Shown in pieces: positions 26,270-34,329 of a stretch of DNA of 61,413 nt. How positions within the stretch are numbered: position 1 is the stretch's first letter; every line of letters starts with the position of its first letter. The stretch is from JAYOFM01 sp038117225 (GTDB taxonomy: Bacteria > Pseudomonadota > Alphaproteobacteria > Rhodospirillales > Casp-alpha2), in NCBI GenBank assembly GCA_038117225.1, contig JAYOFM010000005.1:1-61413 (forward strand), written 5' to 3'. Both the position numbers and the translations under genes were made by a program. A model generated the notes under the pieces. It ran no database searches. It was not told the DNA's origin and was given only the letters and a program-made list of their open reading frames with translations.

Positions 26270-27547
26270 TTACTCTGGTCCTTCCTCGCTGCGCTCGATG
26301 CGGCGTTTCAGGCGTAGCAGTTCGCGGCGGCGATTGTCCTCGGCGATGAGTTTCTCGATATAGCGGCCCTGGTAGAGGCGAATGCCGACACTACGGCCAA
26401 AATCGACCGACTCACGATTGTCGCAGCGGCACATAATGACCCTGTCAGGACCGCCGCGCTTGACCATGCCGCGGATATGCTCGGCGAAATCGTCACCGCC
26501 GTCGACCAGATCCGAGTGCCAGACCAGCTTGACGATATCGGCGCCCAGGCGTTCACGGTCAATCATCTTCATGGTTTGGTGGTTGATGCCGTCAAGACAG
26601 ACCCGATAGCCCTTTTCCTGGACGAACTCCCGCGCGAACAGGTAGGCGCCGAGGTCGGCGAAGATGTCTTCCTTCTGCAACTCGATGATCATGGCGCCAC
26701 GGCGACCGGCGGTAATGTTGTCATCGAAGGCCTGAAACTGTTCGGACAGCAGCGTCCTGACGTTGATATTGAAACTGAGATCGCCGGAAATTGTCAGGCT
26801 GTCCGTTTTGCCCAGCATCGACAACACACGACGATCCAGTGTTTCGGTCAGATGATTGAACAGCCATCGGTTGGAGGTCAGGTTGACGCCTGGCAGGATG
26901 GTCTCGCGCAGATCCGCGATGGAAATGAACAGCTCGGAAAAAAGTTGTTCGGGCACCATCTTGCTATCGACACGGCAGACGAACTGACGGCGCACCAAAT
27001 TGGAGAGATCGGCGCGCGACAAGGCATCCTCGACCCGGTCGAGGACTTCTGGAGTCAACGGCTCGCCGCGCTTTTGTTTGTCCTTCAGGCGTTGGCGCGC
27101 ATCCATGCGGCCGCGCACCTCGGTCTGACGCTTCTGTTCGGCATCAATCAACCCCTGCACCAGCTGCAGGAGGTTGTCGTATTCAGTCTCCGCGTCGAAC
27201 CAGGAAACGAACGTGCGGCCGGGTTTGCCCTCTTCCTCGATCAGCGGATCATCGGAAAACATGAACCGCAGCTTCTGAACCGTGGTTTCGACCTGCGGGT
27301 GCACGTCGGATTTGTAAATGAAGAACAGATCACCGTTCTTGATCGTGAACAGTTGCCCGGCCCGATCGGAAAGCAGCCCATCGAAGTTGCCGGTGGCGGC
27401 GCGCATGTGCTGCTCTCGCCGATTGATTGGCCGCAGCGCCGAGAGATGAATCTGCGCGACCTTGCGGCCCCGGCGTTTCTTTTCAAGCCGGCGGACGTAT
27501 TCGAGAAGCAGGTTCTCTTGGCTTGGTAGGCTGTCGGCTGGAGCCAT
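26270..27547 (-). CDS. Degenerate GGDEF-EAL-like protein (first paralogue)
   Basis: About 425 residues from the ATG at 27547; a TTG at 27568 could add seven. I read it as a decayed GGDEF plus EAL fold. In the N-terminal part, IKNGDLFFIY falls where GGDEF would be. A charged helix (about residues 130-165) follows. In the C-terminal part, MIIELQKEDIF occupies the place of the EAL ELTES strand, CLDGINHQTMKM that of DDFGTGYSSL, ADIVKLVW that of LKID, and IRLYQGRYIEKL that of the GxQG end. The metal-binding acidic residues of active phosphodiesterases are mostly missing, so a binding or signalling role without c-di-GMP hydrolysis is likely. A frameshifted paralogue follows. Confidence 0.75.
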   Translation of the reverse strand: MAPADSLPSQENLLLEYVRRLEKKRRGRKVAQIHLSALRPINRREQHMRAATGNFDGLLSDRAGQLFTIKNGDLFFIYKSDVHPQVETTVQKLRFMFSDDPLIEEEGKPGRTFVSWFDAETEYDNLLQLVQGLIDAEQKRQTEVRGRMDARQRLKDKQKRGEPLTPEVLDRVEDALSRADLSNLVRRQFVCRVDSKMVPEQLFSELFISIADLRETILPGVNLTSNRWLFNHLTETLDRRVLSMLGKTDSLTISGDLSFNINVRTLLSEQFQAFDDNITAGRRGAMIIELQKEDIFADLGAYLFAREFVQEKGYRVCLDGINHQTMKMIDRERLGADIVKLVWHSDLVDGGDDFAEHIRGMVKRGGPDRVIMCRCDNRESVDFGRSVGIRLYQGRYIEKLIAEDNRRRELLRLKRRIERSEEGPE

Positions 27548-27632
27548 GATGTCGTTCTCGCGTCTCAACCGGCCTGTTTGGCGGCGGCCGGTTTATTGGC
27601 GACGGCGGGACGCAAGTGCATTTGACGCTGGG

Positions 27633-28833
27633 TCATGACCTGTACCAGCTTGTCAATTTGTCAATGAAGTAGCCCTGAAAACGCGAAATCCCGATACTGA
27701 GGCCCCACTTTACTGCTTTTTCCGAATCGACCCGACTCAGAATGACGCTGTCCTTGCCCGCCTCGACGATCACTTCGCGCAGTTCCGCCAAGCGGCTGTC
27801 TTCACCATCGTTAAGAAATTCGGGTCCCCAACTGATCTTTATAAAATCCGTCTTCAACAGGGACGGATTGAAGAATTGCAAGGCGATGGGGTTGAGCCCA
27901 TCAACGACCACCCGATACCCTTGCTGCTGCAAAGTGTCCCGAGCATAGGTGAAGCTGTTCATATCGGAAAAGATATCAATGATTTGCATTTCGACGAAGA
28001 CTTTCGCGGCACTGTCGCCGACGTGGCGATTGAACTGCTGAAAATCCCGCGACAATACGGTCGCGATATTGAGATTGAGGCTCACCGGCTCGCTGACGTG
28101 CTCATAATCCTTGCGCGCCATGACCGCCAGGATACGCTTGTCCAAGGTTTCGGTGAGGAACTGAAACAGCCAATTATTGGTGAAAACGTTTATGTCGGGT
28201 GCAACGCGTTCTTTCAGCTCGGCGATGGCGACGAACCGTGGAATCGCGTGGGTCAATTCGCAGGCATGATTGCTGGCGGATCAAATCGGAGATTCGGGTC
28301 GTGCGAAGCCGTTGATTGATGGCGCCAAGTACTTTCGGCGTCATCGGTTCGCCCGGCATTTCCTGCGGGCCTTCACTTTTGTTCAATTGGCGTTTTTTCT
28401 GCAGTTGTTCCGCGACCACCGACAACTCCGACGCGACCGAGAAGAAGGCGGCGAAATCCTCTGAATTAGCGAGGTCATACCAAGTTGCCAGCCGATCCTC
28501 GAAGGCGTCCGGGTCGGTCGCGGCCAGCGGATCCTCACTAAACAATCCGCGCACTTTTTCGATATAAGGGTCGATGTCCTCGACCATGACCTCGCGGCAA
28601 AGCAACACCAAATCCGAATTGGATAGTTTGAACAGCACGGCATCGGCGTTGTTAACCAGATTATCGAAGGCCCGTCTGGCAATGGACAGGAAATGCGGCT
28701 GCTTATTGGAGCCGCGCAAGTCCGAAAGATGCATGTGCATAGCGAAATAACCTGCTGGGCTTCCCTCGACCCGGCTTAAGCGGTCGAGCAGGAGTGTCTC
28801 CTCCAAGGTGCCCGAATCCAAGTTTAGCGCCAT
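27633..28833 (-). pseudogene. Degenerate GGDEF-EAL-like protein (second paralogue), frameshifted
   Basis: Two overlapping frames make one protein homologous to the gene downstream. The first frame runs from the ATG at 28833 through ISDLIRQQ and stops at 28174. The second continues as HACELTHAIPRFVAIAELKE to 27633, but its only start there is a TTG without a ribosome-binding site. The frame change lies near 28260-28280. Both halves align with the neighbour: NNWLFQFLTETLDKRIL here against NRWLFNHLTETLDRRVL there, and ISRFQGYFIDKL against IRLYQGRYIEKL. Either the gene is broken or one base is wrong in the assembly. It is divergent from the phosphatase gene, with 137 bases between. Confidence 0.75.
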
Positions 28834-28970
28834 GGTGCGATGCGGTTCCCGAGCAAATACGACAAAGGCACGCCATTGCCGGTGATCCCCAATCTCCTTG
28901 ATCCCTGGCGCGCCTGGAGGTCATCATTGTCGCAGACTTGTAGACCGGATGCCAGTGCGAAGGCGATTAT

Positions 28971-29732
28971 ATGGCCGCGGCGGCGGGCGACATCACATAC
29001 CCCCGTGTTCCAGACGGAATGCGCCTCTATGCCATCGGCGATATCCATGGGCGCGCTGATTTATTGATCGACCTTCATCGTCGAATGATACGTGATTCGG
29101 CGGGTGCGCGGCCGGGAAAACGGGTCGCCGTCTATCTCGGCGATTACGTCGACCGCGGACCGGATTCACGCGAAGTCATTGAATCCTTGCTCGGTGAACC
29201 GTTGCCGGGCTTTACCGCCCACTTCCTGAAGGGCAATCACGAAGACATGCTGCTACGGTTTCTCGTGGGTGAAAAGATATGCGAGGCCTGGCTGGCGAAC
29301 GGCGGCGGCGCCACCCTCATGAGTTATGGAATCGCTGCCGGGAAGGTGCTGGCCGCGGCCGGCAACATAAGCGGCGACCATGCCATGATTGACTTGCGCG
29401 GCGCCTTGGCAGACGCGTTACCCGAGCAGCATCATGCCTTCTATCAGAACCTCCAACTCGTGCATGTCGCCGGTGATTATGTGTTCGTCCATGCGGGATT
29501 GCGGCCGGGGGTGGCGCTTGAACACCAACGTGACGCCGATCTGATGTGGATCCGCGAGCCGTTTCTGCACGCTGACAGCGACTTCGGCGCCGTCGTGGTC
29601 CATGGTCACAGCATCGCGGCGTCACCACAGATTCACCACAATCGGATCGGCATCGATACGGGTGCATTTGCCACCGGTCGGCTGACCTGTCTGGTGCTGG
29701 AAGGAACCAGCCGGTCGTTCATCAGTACCTGA
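28971..29732 (+). CDS. Serine/threonine-type metallophosphatase (PPP family)
   Basis: 253 residues with all signature motifs of bacterial PPP phosphatases: YAIGDIHGRADLL (GDIHG, about residues 21-33), VYLGDYVDRGPDS (GDYVDRG), FLKGNHEDM (GNHE), and the later FVHAGLRPG and VVVHGHSIA histidines. Such enzymes bind two metal ions and dephosphorylate phosphoproteins or small substrates such as dinucleoside polyphosphates; the substrate here is open. It stands just before the UDP-sugar gene but with its own 100-base gap. Confidence 0.93.
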   Translation: MAAAAGDITYPRVPDGMRLYAIGDIHGRADLLIDLHRRMIRDSAGARPGKRVAVYLGDYVDRGPDSREVIESLLGEPLPGFTAHFLKGNHEDMLLRFLVGEKICEAWLANGGGATLMSYGIAAGKVLAAAGNISGDHAMIDLRGALADALPEQHHAFYQNLQLVHVAGDYVFVHAGLRPGVALEHQRDADLMWIREPFLHADSDFGAVVVHGHSIAASPQIHHNRIGIDTGAFATGRLTCLVLEGTSRSFIST

Positions 29733-29835
29733 GGCTTGCCGCCGCCTGGGGAACGCCTCCCGTTTCGCCTTTTCCCCGGTGGTCGCGAGATGTTAGTTTC
29801 CGGCGCGTTCACAGCCGAGAGGACACCGAGACCCC

Positions 29836-30777
29836 ATGATGTGGCAGAAGAGAACCCTGGTTACCGGTGCCGCTGGCTTCATCGGCTCGCATTTATGCGA
29901 ACGTTTAGTCAACACCGGCTACGATGTACTCGCCGTTGATAACTTTTATACCGGCAGCAAGGCGAATTTGATCGACCTTCTGGATAAACCGAATTTCGAG
30001 TTGATGCGCCACGATGTCACCTTTCCGCTTTATGTGGAGGTCGACGAGATATTCAACCTAGCTTGCCCGGCGTCTCCCGTGCACTACCAGTACGACCCGG
30101 TACAGACCACCAAGACGTCGGTGCATGGCGCCATCAACATGCTGGGCTTGGCAAAGCGGACGCAGGCGAAGATTCTGCAGACCTCAACCAGCGAGGTCTA
30201 TGGCGATCCGGAAGTTCATCCGCAGACGGAAGACTATCGTGGTAACGTCAATCCCATTGGTCCGCGGGCCTGCTATGACGAGGGCAAGCGCTGTGCCGAA
30301 ACGCTATTCTTCGATTACCACCGCCAGCACGGCACCAATATCCGCGTTGCCCGAATCTTTAATACCTATGGACCGCGCATGCATCCCAACGATGGTCGCG
30401 TGGTTTCAAACTTCATTGTTCAAGCATTGAAGGGCGAAGCCATCACCGTCTATGGCGACGGCGGACAGACCCGTTCCTTCTGTTACGTTGACGATCTCGT
30501 CGATGGCCTGATCCGGTTGATGGATGCGGACGACAGCGTTACCGGCCCAGTCAACCTGGGAAATCCGGGTGAGTTTACGATCAAACAACTGGCGGACCTG
30601 GTTATCGAGATGACCGGTGCCAAGGTCGACATGATCTACAAGCCGCTGCCCGAGGATGACCCCATGCAGCGGTGCCCGGACATCAGCCTGGCCAAGAAAA
30701 CACTGGATTGGGAACCGACCATCGCGCTCCGCCAAGGGTTGGAGCACACCATCGCCTACTTCCGCGAGGTGGTCTGA
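29836..30777 (+). CDS. UDP-glucuronate decarboxylase (UDP-xylose synthase) type SDR
   Basis: 313 residues, extended short-chain dehydrogenase. N-terminal NAD-binding LVTGAAGFIGSHLCERL, the UXS-specific VDNFYTGSKANL and ELMRHDVTFPLYVEVD, IFNLACPASPVHYQYDPV, the Tyr/Lys site as PRACYDEGKRCAETL and the C-terminal RCPDISLAKKTLDWEP. These agree with UDP-glucuronate decarboxylases making UDP-xylose for surface polysaccharides. RBS-like GAGAGGACA upstream of the ATG. The TPR/oxygenase gene follows after five bases. Confidence 0.92.
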   Translation: MMWQKRTLVTGAAGFIGSHLCERLVNTGYDVLAVDNFYTGSKANLIDLLDKPNFELMRHDVTFPLYVEVDEIFNLACPASPVHYQYDPVQTTKTSVHGAINMLGLAKRTQAKILQTSTSEVYGDPEVHPQTEDYRGNVNPIGPRACYDEGKRCAETLFFDYHRQHGTNIRVARIFNTYGPRMHPNDGRVVSNFIVQALKGEAITVYGDGGQTRSFCYVDDLVDGLIRLMDADDSVTGPVNLGNPGEFTIKQLADLVIEMTGAKVDMIYKPLPEDDPMQRCPDISLAKKTLDWEPTIALRQGLEHTIAYFREVV

Positions 30778-30782
30778 CGGCC

Positions 30783-32387
30783 ATGGAACTGGCGGAGCCG
30801 CTGCGTCGTGCGCGCGACGCCCACCGGGCAGGACGCCTCGACGAAGCCCGACGCGGGTATGAGGAAGCGTTGGCGGCGGATGCCAATAATGCGGATGCCC
30901 TGCATCTTCTCGGTGTGCTCAATCATCAAAGTGGTGATGCGGCAGCGGCCATCGATTTTGTCAACCGTGCCATCGATGCGCGCCCTGGCTTCGCCGAGGC
31001 GCTGAACAATCGCGGCGCGTTTCACCAGGCGGCAGGCGATCTAGCTGCCGCGATGGACGACTTCCAAGCCGCGGTCCATATCGACGCCAATTTTGCCGAC
31101 GCATGGTTGAATCTCGGTTGCCTGACGCGCGTCCGGGATGGGGCCGATGCCGCCCTGGCGCCGCTGCGTTCCGCCGTCACCGCCGCGCCAGAAATGGTTG
31201 AGGCCTTGGACGCGCTTGGCGAATGTCTGGGTGCGCTCGGTCGTCGTGACGAGGCATTGGTGGCGTTTGAGCGCGCGCTTGCCGTCGACGCGACCCACGC
31301 GGCGACATTGTGCAACAAGGGCAAGGTATTGAATGACATCGGCCGCTTCGCCGATGCGGTGCGGACTCTCGAGGCCGCTGTTGCCCGGCAACCGGACCTC
31401 GCCGAAGCCTGGAATAATCTCGGTAACGCCCACGCGCAATTCGATGATTTAGAAGGCGCGGTCGATGCGTACGGCCGCGCTGTTGCCTGCCGGCCGAATT
31501 TTGCAATTGCCCAAATGAATCTTGCCCGTGCCTTGGAGAAATCTGGCCGTATCGACGATGCCATCGATGCGTATCGACAAGCCGCCGAGTGGGATTCATG
31601 CGCGGCCGAGGCTTACGTCGGTTTAGCCGCCCTTCACCTCGGGCGCGGTGATGCATCAGCCGCGTTGCGCGCGACAGATGATGCCCTCGCGACCTTGCCC
31701 GGTAATACCACTGCGCTGGCGCACCGTGGCACCGCGTTAATCGCGCTTGACCGAATTGAAGATGCAGGGCGGTTAAATCGGCTTCAAGATTTGGTCGATC
31801 CGGCTCCGGTGGCCGTTCCCCCAGGGTTTGCCGATGTTGCCGCGTTCAATGATGCCCTTGCCGCGCATATTCTGGCGCACCCGTCGCTGACCGAGGACCC
31901 GACCCATCACGCGACCCGAAACGGGCGCCATTCCGGAGAATTGTTGGCCGAACCCTTGGGCCCGATGGCGGCGTTCCGCGACATGGTTCTGGCGCGCGCG
32001 GCAATGTACCGGGAGCACCTAGACTCTAACGATAGCCATCCCTTTATCGCTCGGCGGCCCGATGCCTTCAAGTTGACCGCTTGGGCTGTGGTCATGCGCG
32101 CCGAAGGCCATCAGGTGGCGCATATCCATGGATCGTCCTGGCTAAGCGGCGTCTATTATCCGCGCCTTCCGGCGGTGATTGATTCGGCCGACAACGGACA
32201 TGCCGGATGGATCGAGTTCGGTCGCCCACCCGAACAGGCATCATTGAAAATCACGCCCGAGGTACGATTGGTCAAACCGGTCGAGGGATTAATGGTGCTG
32301 TTCCCGTCGTTCCTTTATCACCGCACCATTCCCTACGCGATGGATGAGGTTCGCATTTCCATCGCCTTTGACGTGATGCCGGTTTAG
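30783..32387 (+). CDS. TPR protein with C-terminal putative 2OG-Fe(II) oxygenase domain
   Basis: About 534 residues from the ATG at 30783, just after the UDP-sugar gene. Residues about 1-370 are consecutive 34-residue TPRs (AWNNLGNAHAQFDDLEGAVD and ALHLLGVLNHQSGDAAAAID are two). Residues about 410-534 resemble the putative 2OG-Fe(II) oxygenase family: VAHIHGSSWLSGVYYPRLP with an HxH-like site, WIEFGRPPE, LMVLFPSFLYHRTIPY with the distal histidine, and VRISIAFDV with the 2-oxoglutarate-binding arginine. It may hydroxylate a protein or sugar, but that is inference. It overlaps the convergent asparagine synthase stop by four bases. Confidence 0.85.
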   Translation: MELAEPLRRARDAHRAGRLDEARRGYEEALAADANNADALHLLGVLNHQSGDAAAAIDFVNRAIDARPGFAEALNNRGAFHQAAGDLAAAMDDFQAAVHIDANFADAWLNLGCLTRVRDGADAALAPLRSAVTAAPEMVEALDALGECLGALGRRDEALVAFERALAVDATHAATLCNKGKVLNDIGRFADAVRTLEAAVARQPDLAEAWNNLGNAHAQFDDLEGAVDAYGRAVACRPNFAIAQMNLARALEKSGRIDDAIDAYRQAAEWDSCAAEAYVGLAALHLGRGDASAALRATDDALATLPGNTTALAHRGTALIALDRIEDAGRLNRLQDLVDPAPVAVPPGFADVAAFNDALAAHILAHPSLTEDPTHHATRNGRHSGELLAEPLGPMAAFRDMVLARAAMYREHLDSNDSHPFIARRPDAFKLTAWAVVMRAEGHQVAHIHGSSWLSGVYYPRLPAVIDSADNGHAGWIEFGRPPEQASLKITPEVRLVKPVEGLMVLFPSFLYHRTIPYAMDEVRISIAFDVMPV

Positions 32388-34180
32388 CTCGGCTGCGCAA
32401 AAGCGCCGTGTACCTGCTGTGCCCATTGACGCAGGCCGGCGGGACGATCGTTGGCCACCGCGTCACGGTTCAACCATTCACTGACCGGGATGGCAAAACC
32501 GGTTTTCGGCCGGTTGAGAACAGCGGGTGGGAGGGGTGTTTTCGGTGTCGTGGCCATGGCTTGCTTGGTCGGTCCGCCAGGTCGCGCCAGCGCGGGCGAC
32601 AGAGCATGAAACAGGGCCGCATCGACCAGCGGAACCCGAATTTCGACGCCATGTGCCATGCCGGCCCAGTCGGCATCACGCAACAATTGGCTGCGCATGT
32701 AGCGACAAATTTCCAGCGCCGCCACTTGGCGCTGAGGGCCGCTGACCGGCGCGCAGATCGCTTGCAACGGTTCCAAGGTGCCGAGTCCCGCCAGTCCCGT
32801 CTGCACTGTCTCCGGGTCTAGGACCTGATCGATTTCCCAGGGCATCATCAAGCCGCGCTTGAGAAAATAGGCACCCGGAATGTCGCCGCCGTACTCCAGC
32901 AAGCCGGCCCATTTCGGGGAACCAAGTCCGCTCATTAACGGGGCGAGAACGGCCCGCGCCACTTGACCGATTTGCCGATGACCGGGAATCCAGCCTAGTT
33001 TTCGGGCCAGTGCCGGCACTTGGCGAAAGACGTCGTAGCCCATGAACATTTCGTCGCCGCCGAGGCCCGACAGGGCGACCTTTAGGCCGCGTTCGCGTGC
33101 CGCCTTGGCGACGAAGTAGACGTTGACGCCATCGACCGACGGCTGATCCATAGCTCTCAGTACGCCCTCGGCCTCATCGTGAAAACTATCACCTGCTATC
33201 CGCACGGTCTGGTGGTCCGTGCCGTAGTGTTTCGCGATGGTCTCGGCGAGCGGGGCCTCATCGCCGATGGTGCCCGTGAACTCGTCGAAGGCGAGCGTGA
33301 CGGTCTTTAGCGCCGCGCCCTCGATCTCGGCCGCCAGCCCGGTGATGGTGGCAGCATCAAGACCGGCGGACAGAAATACCCCGACCGGAACATCGGCGAC
33401 CAGATGATGACGCACACTGTCGACGAGCAGTTCGCGTAGGTTTGGTATCTCGTGGGTTCCTTGCGTTCTCGCCAGAATGTCGGGAACATGAAAATAGCGT
33501 CGGGTTTCACGCCGACCGTCGGCATCGACGCGCATCCAGGATCCAGCCTCAAGTGCCTGAATATCGGCGTACAGGGTGTGCGGTTCCGGCACGTGGCCGA
33601 ACAGAAAAAACCCCACATGGCCGGCGGCATTGGCGCCGCGGCCAGCGACACCGCCGGCGACCAGGGCCTTGACCTGTGATGCCGCGCGCAGGGTTGCACC
33701 ATCGTCGGCGACATACAGCGGTTTGATGCCGAATGGATCACGGGCCAAGAACAGCGATCGATCATCGCCATCCCAGATGGCGAGCGCGAACATGCCGCGC
33801 AGCTTCTCGATCATGGCGGGGCCGTCGCGGTCGAACAGATGCAAGATGACCTCGGTATCGGAATCGGTACGGAAGCGGCGGCCTTCGGCTTCCAGCTCCG
33901 ATTTCAGCGCCCGGTAGTTATAGATTTCGCCGTTATAGGTGATGCGCAACTCGCGACCGGCGGGCGAATCCGCCAAGCGCATCGGTTGTGCCGCGGCATC
34001 CGACAAATCGATGATGGCGAGCCGGCGGTGGGCTAATCCCACGCGGCCGTCTTCGGACAGCCAGCTCCCGTCGCCGTCCGGTCCGCGGGGGATCATGGCG
34101 GCGTTGATACGCGCCAGTTCCTCGCGATTGACGGCGGCGGCTCGTGGCCCGTGGGCGAAAAGAACGGTAATCCCGCACAT
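32384..34180 (-). CDS. asnB: Asparagine synthase (glutamine-hydrolysing) family protein
   Basis: About 598 residues. The start at 34180 puts Cys2 at the N-terminus (MCGITVLFAHG), as needed for the class II glutaminase; longer upstream starts would bury it. The glutaminase half has GLAHRRLAIIDLS and ITYNGEIYNYRALK; the synthetase half has PVGVFLSAGLDAATITGL (PP-loop with SAGLD in place of SGGLD) and VALSGLGGDEMFMGYDVF. Many such enzymes in polysaccharide loci amidate sugars rather than make asparagine, and the neighbours here are sugar genes. Divergent from the two-domain dehydrogenase. Confidence 0.9.
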   Translation of the reverse strand: MCGITVLFAHGPRAAAVNREELARINAAMIPRGPDGDGSWLSEDGRVGLAHRRLAIIDLSDAAAQPMRLADSPAGRELRITYNGEIYNYRALKSELEAEGRRFRTDSDTEVILHLFDRDGPAMIEKLRGMFALAIWDGDDRSLFLARDPFGIKPLYVADDGATLRAASQVKALVAGGVAGRGANAAGHVGFFLFGHVPEPHTLYADIQALEAGSWMRVDADGRRETRRYFHVPDILARTQGTHEIPNLRELLVDSVRHHLVADVPVGVFLSAGLDAATITGLAAEIEGAALKTVTLAFDEFTGTIGDEAPLAETIAKHYGTDHQTVRIAGDSFHDEAEGVLRAMDQPSVDGVNVYFVAKAARERGLKVALSGLGGDEMFMGYDVFRQVPALARKLGWIPGHRQIGQVARAVLAPLMSGLGSPKWAGLLEYGGDIPGAYFLKRGLMMPWEIDQVLDPETVQTGLAGLGTLEPLQAICAPVSGPQRQVAALEICRYMRSQLLRDADWAGMAHGVEIRVPLVDAALFHALSPALARPGGPTKQAMATTPKTPLPPAVLNRPKTGFAIPVSEWLNRDAVANDRPAGLRQWAQQVHGAFAQPS

Positions 34181-34329
34181 GCCCCCTGCATAGCGGCTAA
34201 GCGGCTTTGGAACAAAGTTTTTCGGCTTTTTTCCGAACGTGGCTCTGGTCTTTGCCAAAGCCGCGCAAAACGGGGTAAAAGACCCCTATCAGGCTGCGAA
34301 TTTGCATTGCCCAGTATGAAACAGGCTGC

